A DNA stretch of 64,000 bases from Przewalskia tangutica (lineage: Eukaryota > Streptophyta > Magnoliopsida > Solanales > Solanaceae). Made by a program: the position numbers and the translations under genes. Under the pieces are notes generated by a model. It was not told the origin of the DNA and did not search any database. It saw only the letters and a list, made by a program, of their open reading frames with translations. Within the stretch, counting starts at the first letter, position 1. Each line of letters opens with the position of its first letter. The stretch covers positions 52,127,007 to 52,191,006 of the forward strand of contig CM056732.1 of the NCBI GenBank assembly GCA_029844215.1. The letters run 5' to 3'. Below, in pieces: positions 45,195 through 57,560 of this stretch.

Positions 45195-45212
45195 GTGACA
45201 AAAGTGGTATCA
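45195..45212 (+). other. Second copy of the LTR end plus primer-site start inside element I
   Basis: GTGACAAAAGTGGTATCA here matches, base for base, the junction of the 5' LTR end and the primer site (42865-42882). It lies about 240 bp before the 3' LTR. Confidence 0.6.
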
Positions 45213-45414
45213 TTTCTTTTGTAAAGAGAAGGTGCGAAGGAAGTATATTTTAGACCCCGGTGAGAGGTGTTATGGTGATGTTAGAGGTGTTTCCTCGTGG
45301 ACTTGGATGTAAGCTTTTTGCGCAAGTTGTTTCTGTGGCCATGTGTGGCAAGGATTGTTCTCGTAAGCATAGTAGTGAAGACTATACTGGCGCGCGTTTG
45401 TTTTGAGACTTAGA

Positions 45415-45452
45415 AGGAACATTCGGGACGAATGTTTCTAAGGAGGGGAGAA
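45415..45452 (+). other. Hairpin and PPT of element I
   Basis: Stem AACATTCG/CGAATGTT with GGA loop, then AAGGAGGGGAGAA touching the LTR start at 45453. Confidence 0.8.
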
Positions 45453-48400
45453 TGTTATACCCCGTATTTCCAGAGTATGTACGTAGGGACGTACGTAGAA
45501 AAATTTGAACTTGTGATTTAGGCTTGGCCGAATTCTTTTGTTCACAACACGATTAGAGTCGTTTTTAAACGTTTTCCACAGCTTTCGTAGGGGAATTTCC
45601 GGCTATGTCATTTTTAATTTTTGCGGATTTTTCCGAGAGACGAAACATTTTGGACCAACAAGAGGGCGCCACTTGGCACCCTCTCATTGGAGCATTGTGG
45701 GCGGTTGGCTTGGACGATTGGTGACTATTTTTGTCAAGTAGTAGGTAGGATATTTTGTGTGTAGTTGGACAAGGTGCACTTGGCAAGATCTTGGCCCTAC
45801 ACTTGCCTTGCACTTGGCAAGATCTTGGCCATTGGTTGGCCTTCACTTGACCTATAAATACCCACCCCTTTGAAGACTAATTCATCCACAAAATTGCCTA
45901 AGTCTTGAAAGCTTCTTCCTTCCCCCTTAGTGTAGTGTCTTGGCCGAGAGCCTCTCTCTCCCCCCTTGGCCGAGAGTCCCCCCCCCCTAGTGGGGTAGGC
46001 CGAGGGGTAGACACCCCCCCCTCTTTGGGGTGCTAGCCGTGGGGTACCCCACTGCCTAGTTGTTTTAGTATAATACCCCTCTTGGTAGAAATACTCTCAA
46101 AGTATTGTTATAATGCCCAAATTACCTTAGCCGTATACCTTGTAGTATTCTAAGGTTATACCTATACAAAGCCCAGAAATACTATTATACTTCCCGTCAG
46201 TCACAAAACCGAAACCCTAGGAAAATCTCCATAGTCCGTTGGAGTATTGTGTAGAAGTTGGTTAGAACTTCTAAGGGTGGTTTAGAGCGGGTTGGAGCGC
46301 TCGGAGTTGGAGCTAAACGATTGCCCAGGATCGACTTTATACTTGGATAATTATGGACTTATCGAGGTAAATATCTTGTCCCTCTATTGTAATTGGAAAT
46401 TACATGATTGTTAGACTATAGTTGAAGTATACTATATGTAGAATCAACGTTGTTGTCGCAATGTCTTTTGACTTAAGCTTTGAATAATAAGAAACTTTTT
46501 CGAAGAAGAATCTTGTTGTTTTTACATAAGGCGTATTCTGATGAGACTTGTGTAGCTTTTACGTGAGGTAGAATTGTGCACGTCCGTTAGATGTATAAAC
46601 CCCTCGGTTGGCTTGATGGCGGCCCGATAGAGGAGGAGATTTCTGTTTGTTGCGGGGAGGTCTTCTTAATTTTACGTAGAATGTTCTACGAAGGGATCTA
46701 AATGTAAATAAGCGCGCGTGGCCTTATAGGTTGAAGTACTACGTATGGCGCGATCTTGGCTAGGAGTAGCCGACGGTTTGAAGTACTTGAGCGTTTTGCT
46801 ATTAGTCGATACTCGTCGCGAGGTATGTGAACCTCTTCCTATCTCTTCTAGCATGATATGTGTGAACTATGTAGTACGGTGACGTCATGTGCTAAATGTA
46901 TTTGATTGGTGTAAAACATAAAGTGTTATAACGGCTTTATGGGAAGTTGGTTATAATGACTTTATGTTGGTAAGAAAATACATGTGGTTTTTAAGGTAAA
47001 CGGTTTGAACTATAAGCGGCTTGTTATGTGTTAATAAAGAACTTGAAGTATTTCAAAAGATTTTGAATCATTTTGAAAGAAGAAGTAATACTTGGTTTTG
47101 AAAACTTAAGAGTTATACTAGCTTTATGGGAAGTTAGGTATAACGGCTTAAGAATGTTTTCTTGATTTGGAAATCGTAATGTGTATCGACAAACCAACTG
47201 CGGCGTTAAGAAAAGGAAATGTTTTGACTAATTAAGTATTAATAAAACCAGTAGAAACCTCCATCTGCATAGAAGCTAAGATGAGACAAAATGATATTTC
47301 TAGATCATTTCTTTGTAATAAGATTTTTATAAACAAGAATATCCTACTCACATATAAGGTTTATGTTTCTCAGATGGTTTAAAAGAGAATGATAGTCTTA
47401 AGTGATTAATACTATGAACTACGAAACCTTTCTAAAATGAGAAACTTGAACATTGGAAATTAGGCAAACTTGATCATTGGAAAAGAATGTTGCTACTTGA
47501 TTTTACAAAGAGAAGTAATTGATTTACTTTAAAAGGATAGTCACTCTATTTTTATACTACGGGTATTGTGTGACATTGTGAAAGTAACGTATCTTTTAAA
47601 GAGTTAATGTATGAAGTACCTTGTGTGTATAACTTGATTGTGTTGGTTTGTGATAGCCTGGTAATACTTTCTTGTTGATTGATAAGTAAACATGCTAGGA
47701 TGCTACGTGTGTTAGTATCTTGTGATGTTGTGTAAAGGGGTTTTCCTTTGTTGTGCTTATGTTGCTTAACGATAAGCTGTTGTGTTAGTATTTTACATCA
47801 CTCATCTCTTGAGATGATTCCGGGGGTTAAGCTGCCCTCCGATGCGGGGTAGACTCAGGCGGGTCGATGGACCTATGATTCGAGAATACCTCATGCAGGT
47901 CGAGGGCTATCGCGGAGCTCTACGAGTTCGAGTTAGTGTCGTCCTTTATGGGCATGCGGTCCATGTGGCCATGCGGCCTGCGAAGTCGGGGCGATGCGGG
48001 AGTAGCTACTCGATGCGAGAATACCTCATGCGGGCGATGAGATTGGCCTATGCGGAGCTGCGGAAAGTTCGTGGCTAGACGCGCATTAGATCTGCGGGCA
48101 AGTGGCGGCTTTGATCATGTGACGGTCTAGAGCGGATCTTATGATCTGATTCATGACCTTGTTGATGCGTAGGTGTTAGTAATCGGCTATGCCTTCGTAC
48201 TTACATGCGGTGTTATTATGGCACAGTGGGACTCGTGTTCATGTGTATTCCTTGGTGCTGTTATATCATAAACTGCCGGCAGTGAGGAAGGTATTCCACG
48301 GGCATGATTGATGTTGTGGGCGTGAGACCCATTGTTATATTTGAGTGATGACTTGAGGGCGTGAGACCCTGACGTGATATATTTGCTTGTTTATTGTGAT

Positions 48401-48900
48401 CGTAGTTTTGTTATCATACATGTCTCGCTTTATATAGACTACTATGATTTCATTTACGGTATTTTCATTTCACATACTAAATTTTTGTTATCGACCTCCC
48501 GGGGGCTGCGTTCATCGCGAGTAAAGGTACACCGATCGTTGATCCTCGCTCTTAGGTCAGATTCAGCTTTTAGGAAGCTCCGTTTCTCGGAGGCTTATCT
48601 TGGTATAATCCTGTTATTGTGGGTGCTTACATTCAGGGGTATGACGGGGCCCTGTCCCGTCGTTGTTGTCATATCATTCTTCGAGGTCTGTAGTCCTGTT
48701 GTGGGCAGGGTTTGTAAAAGGGATTAAGCTGTTCATGATTGAAAGAGTTGTTGTTTATATATATGCCGAAAGGCAAGTTTTCACAGATTACTGTTTAGTA
48801 CTTCATTTGTTTCACGTATGTGTTTTATGTTCCGCTGATTACTCTGATGTTGTGTCACTAGGGTGCGGTAAGGCACGATCCGGGCCCATTTGGTCGTGAC
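45453..48900 (+). repeat. 3' LTR of element I
   Basis: Nearly identical to 39407-42870. TATA at 45853-45860. C/G-tracts in the leader are longer than in the 5' LTR. Differences sit mainly in the GC-rich minisatellite (47815-48120) and leader; the terminal A before GGTAG is missing. Confidence 0.9.
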
Positions 48901-51286
48901 GGTAGCCAGCGGTACCCTCGCAGACTCCATGATCGCATAGTCACATAGACAACATAGTCACACAGACCGCATAAGGCACTCCTCGCATCGGGATAATACA
49001 CCCGGAATGATCAATCCTGGAGCATACCGCTGCTCCGCATAGTCACACAGACCGCATAGGCCGTATAGACCCTCATCAAGGGTGGCAAGCCCTCGGTATA
49101 ACAAGTCAAGGGGGTATGTGATATAATAACAGTACAACGGGCTTAACGTTTAACAACGTAAGCACAACAAGAATAACCCCCTTACACAACATCACAAGAT
49201 ACTAACACACGTAGCATCCTAACATGTTTACTTATCAAATCAACAAGAAAGTATTACAAGGCTATCACAAACCAACACAATCAAGTTATTCACACAAGGT
49301 ACTTTCTACTTTATGTTAACAAGTTCGGGTTTTTATCCCCAAAGTACTTCATACATTAACTCTTTAAGAGATCCGTTTCTTTCACAAAAGTCACACAATA
49401 CCCGTAGTATAAAAATAGAGTGACTATCTTTTTAAGTAAACCAAAACACTTCCTAAGTAACAACATTATTTTCCAAGCGTTCAAGTTTGCCTAATTTCAA
49501 ATGCTCAAGTTTCTCATTTTGAAAGGTTTTAGCTCATAGTTTTAATCACTTAATAATATAATTCTCCTTTTAAAACAATTTGAGAAACATGTGCCTTATG
49601 TGTGAGTAGGTTATTCTTGTTTATAACAATCTTGTTAAGCGACCATGATCTAGGAAATGTAATATCATTTTGTCTCATCTTAGCTTCATGCATATGGAGG
49701 TTTCTTGGTTTTAATAATACTTAATTAGTCGATACATTTCCCTTTATTAGCACCAGATGGTTTGTTCGATACTTATTCTCATTTCCGAAATCAATACAAG
49801 GCGTTTATAAACAATTAAGTAAACCGTTCCTTTTATCTCTCTTAAGTCGTTATACCTAACTTCCCATAAGGCTAGTATAACTCTTAAGCTTTTAAAACCA
49901 AGTATTACTCTTCTTTCAAAAACGGTTCTTAATTCTTTTGAAATACTTCAAGATTCTTTATTATTAGACTCAAGTCAGAAGACATCGCAGTAAAACCACG
50001 TTCAGTTAACACACGTACGTCTACCGTACTATATATATTCTTTTAAAAATATCATGCTCAAGAGGATAGGAAGAATCACATACCTCGCGATGATTATCAA
50101 CTAATAGCAAAATGCTCCACCGCTATAACCCGGCTAGCCTTGTCCACCTTTCAAGTAGAACATGCTACTCAGAACATTCAACCTATAAAGGCCATATCGT
50201 CTATCAACGTCTAGACTACATCAAGAATATTCTAAGTAGAGGTTCTCTATTCTACGGAAAATCGGGCGATCTTCCTACCCGTCATACTACACAAGTCTAC
50301 TGTAAATGCGATCCTATGTAAATCTGATTCAATTCTTCTTCTTTTATACCGCCTACTGTGATTACAGTTCAATTCTATTCTTTAATATCCTTCTATATCT
50401 TATACTCAAATCTTAACTATTCTTATATGTAATCTTCAATTACAATAGAAGGACAAAAGTGTTTACCTCGATAAGCCCAAAATTATCCAAGTTAAATGTC
50501 GATCTGAGCAAGGTTTAGCTCCTAATTGCGCTCAGATAGCTCAGAGACCTTAGAAGTTTCTAAACAACTTCTACTCAACTACTAAAAGGGATTTGGGGCT
50601 AGGGTATTTTGGAATAGTAACTACTAGAAGGCAACTTTCTACAAAGGGGGGGGGGGGAGAGGGTTCTCGGCCGAAGCCACTAGGAAGGGGGGGGGGAGAG
50701 GGCTTGGACGAGAAACACTACAAGGGAGAGGGAGTTTTTGAGACTTAGAGAATGAGGAGTGAATGAAGAAGTCTTCACTCAATGGGGGTATTTATAGAAC
50801 ACTCAAGGGCTAAGATCAAAACAAATGGAAGGTGGAGATTATGATCCAAGTGAAAGATGAGGTCTTCCAACCAAGTGTCTCCCACAACATTTGGACATAT
50901 GTCCACCACAATATTGAAACACATGCCCACCACAACAATGAGCCATGTGGACTCCACTAACTCTCCAAAAAAAACGTCCACTTCTACCTACTCCCACTCA
51001 CACAAATCAACTTGCAAGACTTGACCAATTTGACTTGCCCACTAGGACACATTTTCGTCCAACTTAAGCCAACTAAGGGTGACACATGTCGCCCTCCTAA
51101 AGGTCCAAAATATTTCGTCTCTCGGAAAAATCCGTAATCGGTTAAAAATATTAAAAACGTAGAATTTCCTTCACAAGGTTCGGAATCTTTTCCGTAAAGC
51201 TTACAATTTCATTCTTAACCTAATTAGGGTTTGTACAAGCGTCGTGCGTCCTCACGTACATACTCCTAACTCTACGAGGTATAACA
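48901..51286 (-). repeat. 3' LTR of element H, second piece
   Basis: Continues H from 39406 after one GGTAG. It holds the rest of the type-1 minisatellite (to about 49100), the conserved core (49645-49795) and a TATA box (50796-50789), and ends GAGGTATAACA against a reversed PPT. With the first piece it totals about 3.3 kb. Confidence 0.85.
50789..50796 (-). promoter_or_regulatory. TATA box of LTR H
   Basis: TATAAATA on the minus strand followed by CCCCC, 490 bp from the LTR start. A run of twelve G (plus strand, near 50647) marks the C-rich leader. Confidence 0.6.
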
Positions 51287-51559
51287 TTCTCCCCTCGTAG
51301 AAACATTCGTCGAATGTTCCTTCTCAAGACAGATAACGATATAGGTCCTCACAACTTAACAGTTTGCAAAATCCACACATGGCCACAATACAACATGCGC
51401 AAATACTTAAATCCAAGTCCACGAGGAATCACCTCTATCATCACAAAAGCTCCCAAGGTCTAAAAGATATTCCTTCGCCTTTACTTCACAAAAGTAATGA
51501 TCACTCTTATTCTCTTACTCGTCGTGCCTCGCCGAACACTCGAACACTTCCTAAATAAA

Positions 51560-52330
51560 CTTACCACCTTCCGCATTATTGCTTGGTTTCCAAAATCTCG
51601 GGGTTACTATCTCCAACTTGGTCATCATCACCGGGGGAACACTCTGGATGGATCTCCGATACTCTTCTGAACATATCAACATGAAAGACCGGACGTACTG
51701 CCTCCCACGTCGGATGGCAAAGCTAACTTATAGGCAACCTGGCCTATCCTCCAAAGGATCTGAAAACGCTCCCAGTACCTCAGGCTAAGTTTCCTCTGTT
51801 TTCCAAATCTCGTCATGCCCTTCCGGGGTGGTACCTTCAAGAAAACCCACCGTCAACCTGAACTCCAAGTGTCGATGCCGATTATCCACATGACTTCTGT
51901 TGACTCTGAGCTGCCAATAACCTCTCCTGGATAGGCTTCACCCTATCCACATCCTGCTGAATCAAGTATGTACCCACTATCTGAATTTTGCCAACATCGA
52001 ACCAATCTATCGGCAACCTACACTTCCGCCCCTACAAGGCTTCATAAGGCGACATCCGAATACTGAAATGGTAGTTATAAAACACTCCCTCAATAGGAGG
52101 CAACAATCCTCACAGCTACCCCTGAAATCCAAACAACGGCAGGGTGAATGTGATACGGAGACTCACTGAGTTCCTAACCACGCTCGTAAAACCCGAGAAA
52201 AAGCAGTAGTAACACAGGCTCCATCGGTCATAAGTAAAATTAGGGACCCCGTGTAGCCTTACAATCTTCCCGATATATAACATCTCGCATAACCCTCTGA
52301 GTAAACGGTCTGGCGAAAGATAAGGTGGGT
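51560..52330 (-). pseudogene. Integrase remnant of element H
   Basis: The minus strand near 51850-51960 matches A 12525-12620 (the basic block of the integrase C-terminal region) with few changes. 51560-51800 matches the GPY-type and tail regions, and 52230-52310 matches the core part ending in CCGTTTACTC. The layout equals B 1-475 and I 44371-45130. Confidence 0.6.
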
Positions 52331-52850
52331 GACCTCATCCGGTCACGCTCGTCGAACGCATCCACGAACTCAGATCTTTGGTTAACTAAACTTGGGCCTA
52401 ACCCTCATGACCCCACCACCTGGCGGGACCACCTCGAATTGACCCCACATTACTGGCGGGTTGACGCGGCAGATCCTCAACCGACCGCTATCGCGCGATC
52501 ACTTGTTCCCGATCCTAACAATCTCACTAATCAAGTTACGAAAACCTAGTGGTCTTCTTAGCTCAACTACCCTCTTTCATTTCATACCACTCAGGGATTT
52601 ATCACACAAACATATCTCACGTATACTATGCACTCCGATAAGGGTCAAACATAAAAATAATCTTTTACTCAGGATGGCCTCGCCGATAAGGTCTCTACGA
52701 AAAAAAAAAATCTAAGGCTCACAATTAACACAATGCTATCTGAACATAACACTTAAAATATACTTATCTTATCACACACACAAATCTCTGAGGTTAAGGA
52801 TATACATGTATCTCTTCACTACCCTTTGTCGTTCTAATCAATCCGCCTTG
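52330..52850 (-). other. Conserved non-coding segment (H copy)
   Basis: Shares the GTGGTCTTCTTAGCTCAACT box (near 52549) and GAGGTTAAGGATATAC (near 52790) with B in the same order. A run of A at 52700 is probably a homopolymer artefact. Confidence 0.5.
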
Positions 52851-53150
52851 GGCGATAGCTAGGAGGATGATGAACTAGCCACCGATCCCGGCCGAGTCTA
52901 CATCCGCGCCACTGCGGTTGGACAATTTCGCAAAATGGCCTGCTTGTCGCAGCATAACAAGTCGAAGAAGTACGACACTCCCACAATGACACTTACCACA
53001 GCGCCACACCGGGGTGGGGTGGCCTCCTCAGCTAACACCCTTCCTCTCCGAACTCGAATCCGGTGTGGAACCTACGATACCGTGAATCGAAGCCATGGAG
53101 CTTTGACCAACTCCATACCGAACGCCACGAACCCGGAGGACCACTCTGCC
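52851..53150 (-). pseudogene. gag: 3' end of gag of element H
   Basis: Bases 52940-53010 correspond to the zinc knuckle region of B (1340-1425), with Cys-Gly-Lys codons on the minus strand, and 53080-53150 to the preceding gag block. The reading is broken and stops where J is inserted. Confidence 0.45.
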
Positions 53151-53565
53151 GTTATACCCGTATTTCCGGAGTATATGCGTGAGGCGTCGTGCAAAGTTAA
53201 AGCCTTAAAGTAAACTAAGGGACGAAATTTTGTGCACAACTAGCGAAAAGAATCGTTTTCCGACGAAACGTTTTCCGGACTTTGCGAAGGGAAAAATACG
53301 GTTGCAACATTTATAATTTTTGCGGATTTTTCCGAGAGATGAAATATTTTGGACCAACGAGAGGGTGACAAGTGTCACCCTCAAGTGGGCGGTAATTGTT
53401 GGACGATTGGCACGTTTTTGTTGCCTTGTTTTTTGTCAAGGATTAGGTAGGATATTTTGTAGATATTTTGTGTAGTAGATGAGAAATTGGGGCCCACAAA
53501 CACATGTCCAAATCTTCACCCTACACTTGCCCACCACTTGGCTTAATCTTGGCGATTGAATGTCC

Positions 53566-53573
53566 TATAAATA
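53566..53573 (+). promoter_or_regulatory. TATA box of LTR J
   Basis: TATAAATA followed by CCCC, 415 bp into the LTR. Confidence 0.65.
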
Positions 53574-55559
53574 CCCCTCTAATGCAAGACTATTTCTTCA
53601 TCCTCACTTGAAATTCCAATTCTAAAAACCCTCTCCCCCTTAGTGTAGTTTTCGTCCAAGGCTCCCCCTCCCCCTTTGAGAGGCCTTGGCCGAAACATCC
53701 CCCCCCCCCTTGCCTAGTACTTTTCGTAAAATACCCCCCCTTGGTAGAAAAGTATTCTCCAAGTATTGTTACTATTCCAAAATACCTTGTAGTATTCCAA
53801 GGTTACACCTATACAAAAAGTCCAGAAATACTATTATACTTCCTTTAGCCACTAAACGAAACCCTAAGGAAATCTTCATAGCGAGTTGAAGTATTAAGTA
53901 GAAGTTGTGTAGAACTTCTAAGGGTTTCTTGGAGCGTTCAGAATAGGAGCTAAACGTTGCTCAGGATCGACATTAAAACTTGGATAATTTTGGGCTTATC
54001 GAGGTAAATACTCTTGTCCTTCTATTGTAATTGGAAATTACATACTGTAGTAGTATAGAAATGAGTATAAGATATATAGAAGGATGGTATAAGAGAAGAG
54101 AATTGAATTGAAATCACATCAGAAGAATATTAAAAGAAGAAAGTGAATCAGATTTACATAGGGTATCTACGATGAGACTTGTGTAGATTGGCGGGTAGGG
54201 AAGTCTGCCCAATTTTCCGTAGAATAAAGGAATCAGATCTAGAATTATTCTGCGAGTAGTCTAGATGTTGATAGACTTATTTGGACCGATATAGGTTGAA
54301 ATCTGCGAGTAGCGTATTCTACTCGAAGGGTGGAAAAGGCTAGCAGGATTACAGTACTTTGGAGCTTTTTGCTAATAATTGATAATCGTCGCGAGGTATG
54401 TGATTCTTCCTATCCTCTTGAGCATGATATTTTAAAAGAATATATATAGTACGGTAGACGTACGTGTGTTAACTGAACGTGATTTTACTTCGATGTCTTT
54501 TGACTTGAGTTTTAAATAATATAAGAATCTTGAAGTATTTCAAAAGAATTAAGAATCGTTTTTGAAAGAAGAGTAATACCTGGTTTTAAAAGCTTAAGAG
54601 TTATACTAGCTTTATGGGAAGTTAGGTATAATGACTTAAGAGAAATAAAAAGAATGGTTTATTGATTTTAGAAGTTAAGAGACTTAATCTTAAAAGATAA
54701 GAGACTTGACTTAATCGAATTGATATGAAAGTTGTTTAGAAGTGTGAAACCTCATTCGTGAGTAATGAGTACTTGGTTTTTAAAGAATAATGTTTTACTG
54801 ATTTCGGAAATGAGAATAAGTATCGAATGAACCACTGCCGTGTTAATAAAGGAAAATGTATTGACAAATAAGTAATTATATTAAAACCAGTAGAAACCTC
54901 CATCTGCATAGAAGCTAAGATAAGACAAAATTGTATTACATTTCCTAGATCATGGCTGCTTTAATAAGATTGTTATAAACAAAAATCCCTCATAAGGCAT
55001 ATGTTGCTCAAAATGTTTTAAAAGAGAATTACGTTGTTAAATGATTAAGACTATGAACTATGAAATCTTTCGAAAATAAGAGACGTGAATATTTGAAATT
55101 AGGCAAACTTGAACTTTGGAAAAGAATGTTGTAACTTGATTTTAAAAGGAGAAGTGTTTTGGGTTAAAAAGGGAAGGTATGGAAGTTGTTTTGGTTTACT
55201 TAAAAATGTTAGTCACTCTATTTTTATAATACGGGCATCGGGTGACCTTTGTAAAAGAAATGGATCCTTTAAAAAGAATTTAACGTACGTAGTACTCTGG
55301 GGTTAAAAACCTGGACTTTGGCATAAAATGAAAGTACCTTGAGTTGTGTGTAACTTGCCTATGTTTGCGTGTGATAGCCTTGTCGTGCTAGTATTGTATT
55401 TCTATACCACCGCGTCTCTCAATGGAGGGCCGGCTGATTTGTTATGATATTACTTGGACGCATTGCAGCGTTGACGGAGAATTCCACGCACGCCTCGTTG
55501 ATAGTGTTATTTCATGGACTAGCTCTCCGAGGTTTTTCTTGGTCGGCCTTGGTATCCGT

Positions 55560-56010
55560 GGTTGGCTTTCGATTGCCGCCTCGTGGTTGATTCGGCATTG
55601 GTACCTGGTAGTTAGCCTTCGAACTTGCCCCGTTCCGTTTAGTGGCGAAGTCTAGTGATACTGACCGTATCCGTAGTTAGCCCTCAGACTTGCCGGCCAG
55701 CTCGTGACACGACCTTGGTATCTGGTAGTTGGCTTCGTACTTGCCGTGACGGCTTCGTGGCGGAGTCTCGTGATACGACCTTGGTATCTGGTAGTTAGCC
55801 CTCGTACTTGCCCCGGTCAGCTACGTGACACGGCCTTGGTATCTGGTAGTTGGCTTTCGTACTTGCCCCGTATCAGCTCCGTGGTTTGATTGTATAGTAT
55901 TGTTAGTACGGCTTTGGTATCTGGTAGTTGGCTTTCGTACTTGCCCCGGTCAGTTGATGATGCGGCTTTGGTATCTGGTAGTTAGCCTTCGTACTTGCCC
56001 CGTACGGTTT
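55560..56010 (+). repeat. Type-2 minisatellite in LTR J
   Basis: Six to seven units of about 60-70 bp with CTTGGTATCTGGTAGTTGGC, TTCGTACTTGCCCCG and GTGACACGGC-like strings. Reverse orientation relative to the arrays in D. Confidence 0.82.
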
Positions 56011-56695
56011 TATGACTCAGGTAGGACTTGGTGTTCATGTGTACCCTTGGTGTTATTATATCATAGACTGCCGGCAGTGAGGAAGGTATTCCACGGGCAT
56101 GATTTATGTTGAGGGCGTGAGACCCATAGTTATATTTGAGTGATGACTTTGAGGGCGTGAGTCCCTGACTTACATGACTGCTTATTTATTATGGACTGTA
56201 GTTTGGTTATCATACATGTCTCCTGCTTTATATAGACTACTATGATTTCATTTACAGTATTTTCAGTTTCACATACTTGGTACCTGTTGTACTGACCTCC
56301 TTCGGGGGGCTGCGTTCATGCCGCAGGTAGAGGTACACCAGTCGTTGATCCTCGCTCATAGGATCACAGTTCAGCGTATTGGGAAGCTCCGTTTCTCCGG
56401 AGGCTTATCTTTTGGTATAGTCCTCATCGTAGGTACTTGTACATTCGGGGTATGGCGGGCCACTGTCCGTCATGTTGTATAAAAACTCTTAGAGTGCAGA
56501 ATCTTTGTTGTGGGCGGGGTTTGTAAGGATGTAATCGCTCCGATTTTAGTTTATATGCAAAAAGGTAAGGTTGGTTGCTATTTTTATTCATATCTCTTGT
56601 TTAATGTTTAAAGTTTTATTTCACGATTTTCTCCGATGTTGTATCACTAGGGTGCCCGGTAAGGCACGATCACGCCCGGATCGTCGTGATAAAAG

Positions 56696-56706
56696 TGGTA
56701 TCGAGC
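56696..56706 (+). other. Primer binding site of element J (one base short)
   Basis: TGGTATCGAGC; the A of the CAG is missing. Followed by GGTAGT, then K. Confidence 0.75.
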
Positions 56707-57329
56707 GGTAGTTGTCACAACCCGAACCGGGCGTGGTCGTGCCTTACCCGGCACCTAGTGATACAACATCGAGAGAAAATCGAAATAAAAACATGAACAT
56801 GAATTAAGAGACATGATAAATAAACAAAGCCAACCAAAGCGATTGCCTTCGATATATACATAAATACCGACGATTACAATCCTTACAACCCGCCACAAAG
56901 GCTGCACTTAAGATTTATATTAACAACTATGACGACAGGGCCGCCATACCCGAACGCATAAGAACTTACGAACTCGGGTAACATACCAAAGATAAGCCTC
57001 AGAACGAGCTTCCCTGATCGGTGCGTGATCCTAAACGCGAGATCGACAGCCGATGTACTTCTTCCGCGGCATGAACGCAGCCGGAGGTCGATAACAAGTA
57101 CCAAGTATGTGAAATCAGTAAAATCGTAAATGAAATCATAATAATCTATATAAAGCAGAGACATGTATGATAACCAAACTACGATTCCTGATAAGCGATT
57201 ATGTCGTCGGACTTACGCCTCAAGTCATCCTCATGCCCGTGGAACTCCTTCGCCATCGCGGCGATCTAGGTACAAATCAGTGATACGCATACATGTCTCG
57301 CCCATCTCATGGACCAAGTATAGAAACGT

Positions 57330-57560
57330 GTGGAATACATTCCGGATGAACCTAGTCGAGTGAAATACATTCCGGATGACCGGTAGTCGAGTGAAATACA
57401 TTCGGATGAACCAAAGAGTCGAGTGAAATACATTCCCGGATGAACCGGTAGTCGAGTGAAATACATTCCCGGATGAACCAGTAGTCGAGTGAAATACATT
57501 CCCGGATGAACCGGTAGTCGAGTGAAATACATTCCCGGATGAACCGGTAGTCGAGTGAAA
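57330..57560 (-). repeat. Type-3 minisatellite, 33-bp units, left LTR of K
   Basis: Seven units of GTCGAGTGAAATACATTC plus CCGGATGAACCGGTA. Because 33 is divisible by three, frames stay open through it and give repetitive peptides that are not genes. Confidence 0.92.

Larger units (their letters stand above)
39407..48900 (+). mobile_element. Element I: complete non-autonomous LTR retrotransposon
   Basis: LTRs of 3464 bp (39407-42870) and 3448 bp (45453-48900) flank 2.58 kb of internal DNA. GGTAG precedes it (39402-39406) and follows it (48901-48905), the last A of the right LTR being absent. The inside runs primer site, gag start, zinc knuckle relic, conserved non-coding segment, integrase remnant, hairpin, PPT. 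Protease, RT and RNase H are missing. LTR stretches 41285-41770 and 47335-47830 look identical, so insertion was recent. Confidence 0.92.
51287..53150 (-). mobile_element. Element H internal region, 3' part
   Basis: From the LTR inward (left to right here): PPT, hairpin (51299-51321, loop shortened), a spacer, an integrase remnant (about 51560-52330), the conserved non-coding segment (about 52330-52850), then the gag 3' end with zinc knuckle relics (about 52900-53150). It is cut by J. The remaining gag, primer site and 5' LTR should lie right of the window. Confidence 0.75.
53151..56691 (+). repeat. 5' LTR of element J
   Basis: It starts (T)GTTATACCCG, the first T apparently lost, and ends near GTCGTGAT before the primer site; about 3.5 kb. 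TATA box 53566-53573, C-rich leader 53630-53760, paired GTTATA motifs about 54600-54635, conserved core 54790-54960 with AATAAA at 54845-54850, type-2 minisatellite 55560-56010. Only about 20 bp of J internal DNA follow before K. Confidence 0.82.

Noticed and set aside
55422..56112. Open frames with repeated WYLVVGFRTCPG
   Set aside because: Product of the type-2 minisatellite in LTR J; several frames stay open and there is no known domain.
57330..57560. Regular 33-bp repeats resembling a CRISPR array
   Set aside because: Units are head-to-tail with no unique spacers, lie inside a plant LTR, and the same array is present in the twin LTR (62650-62885).
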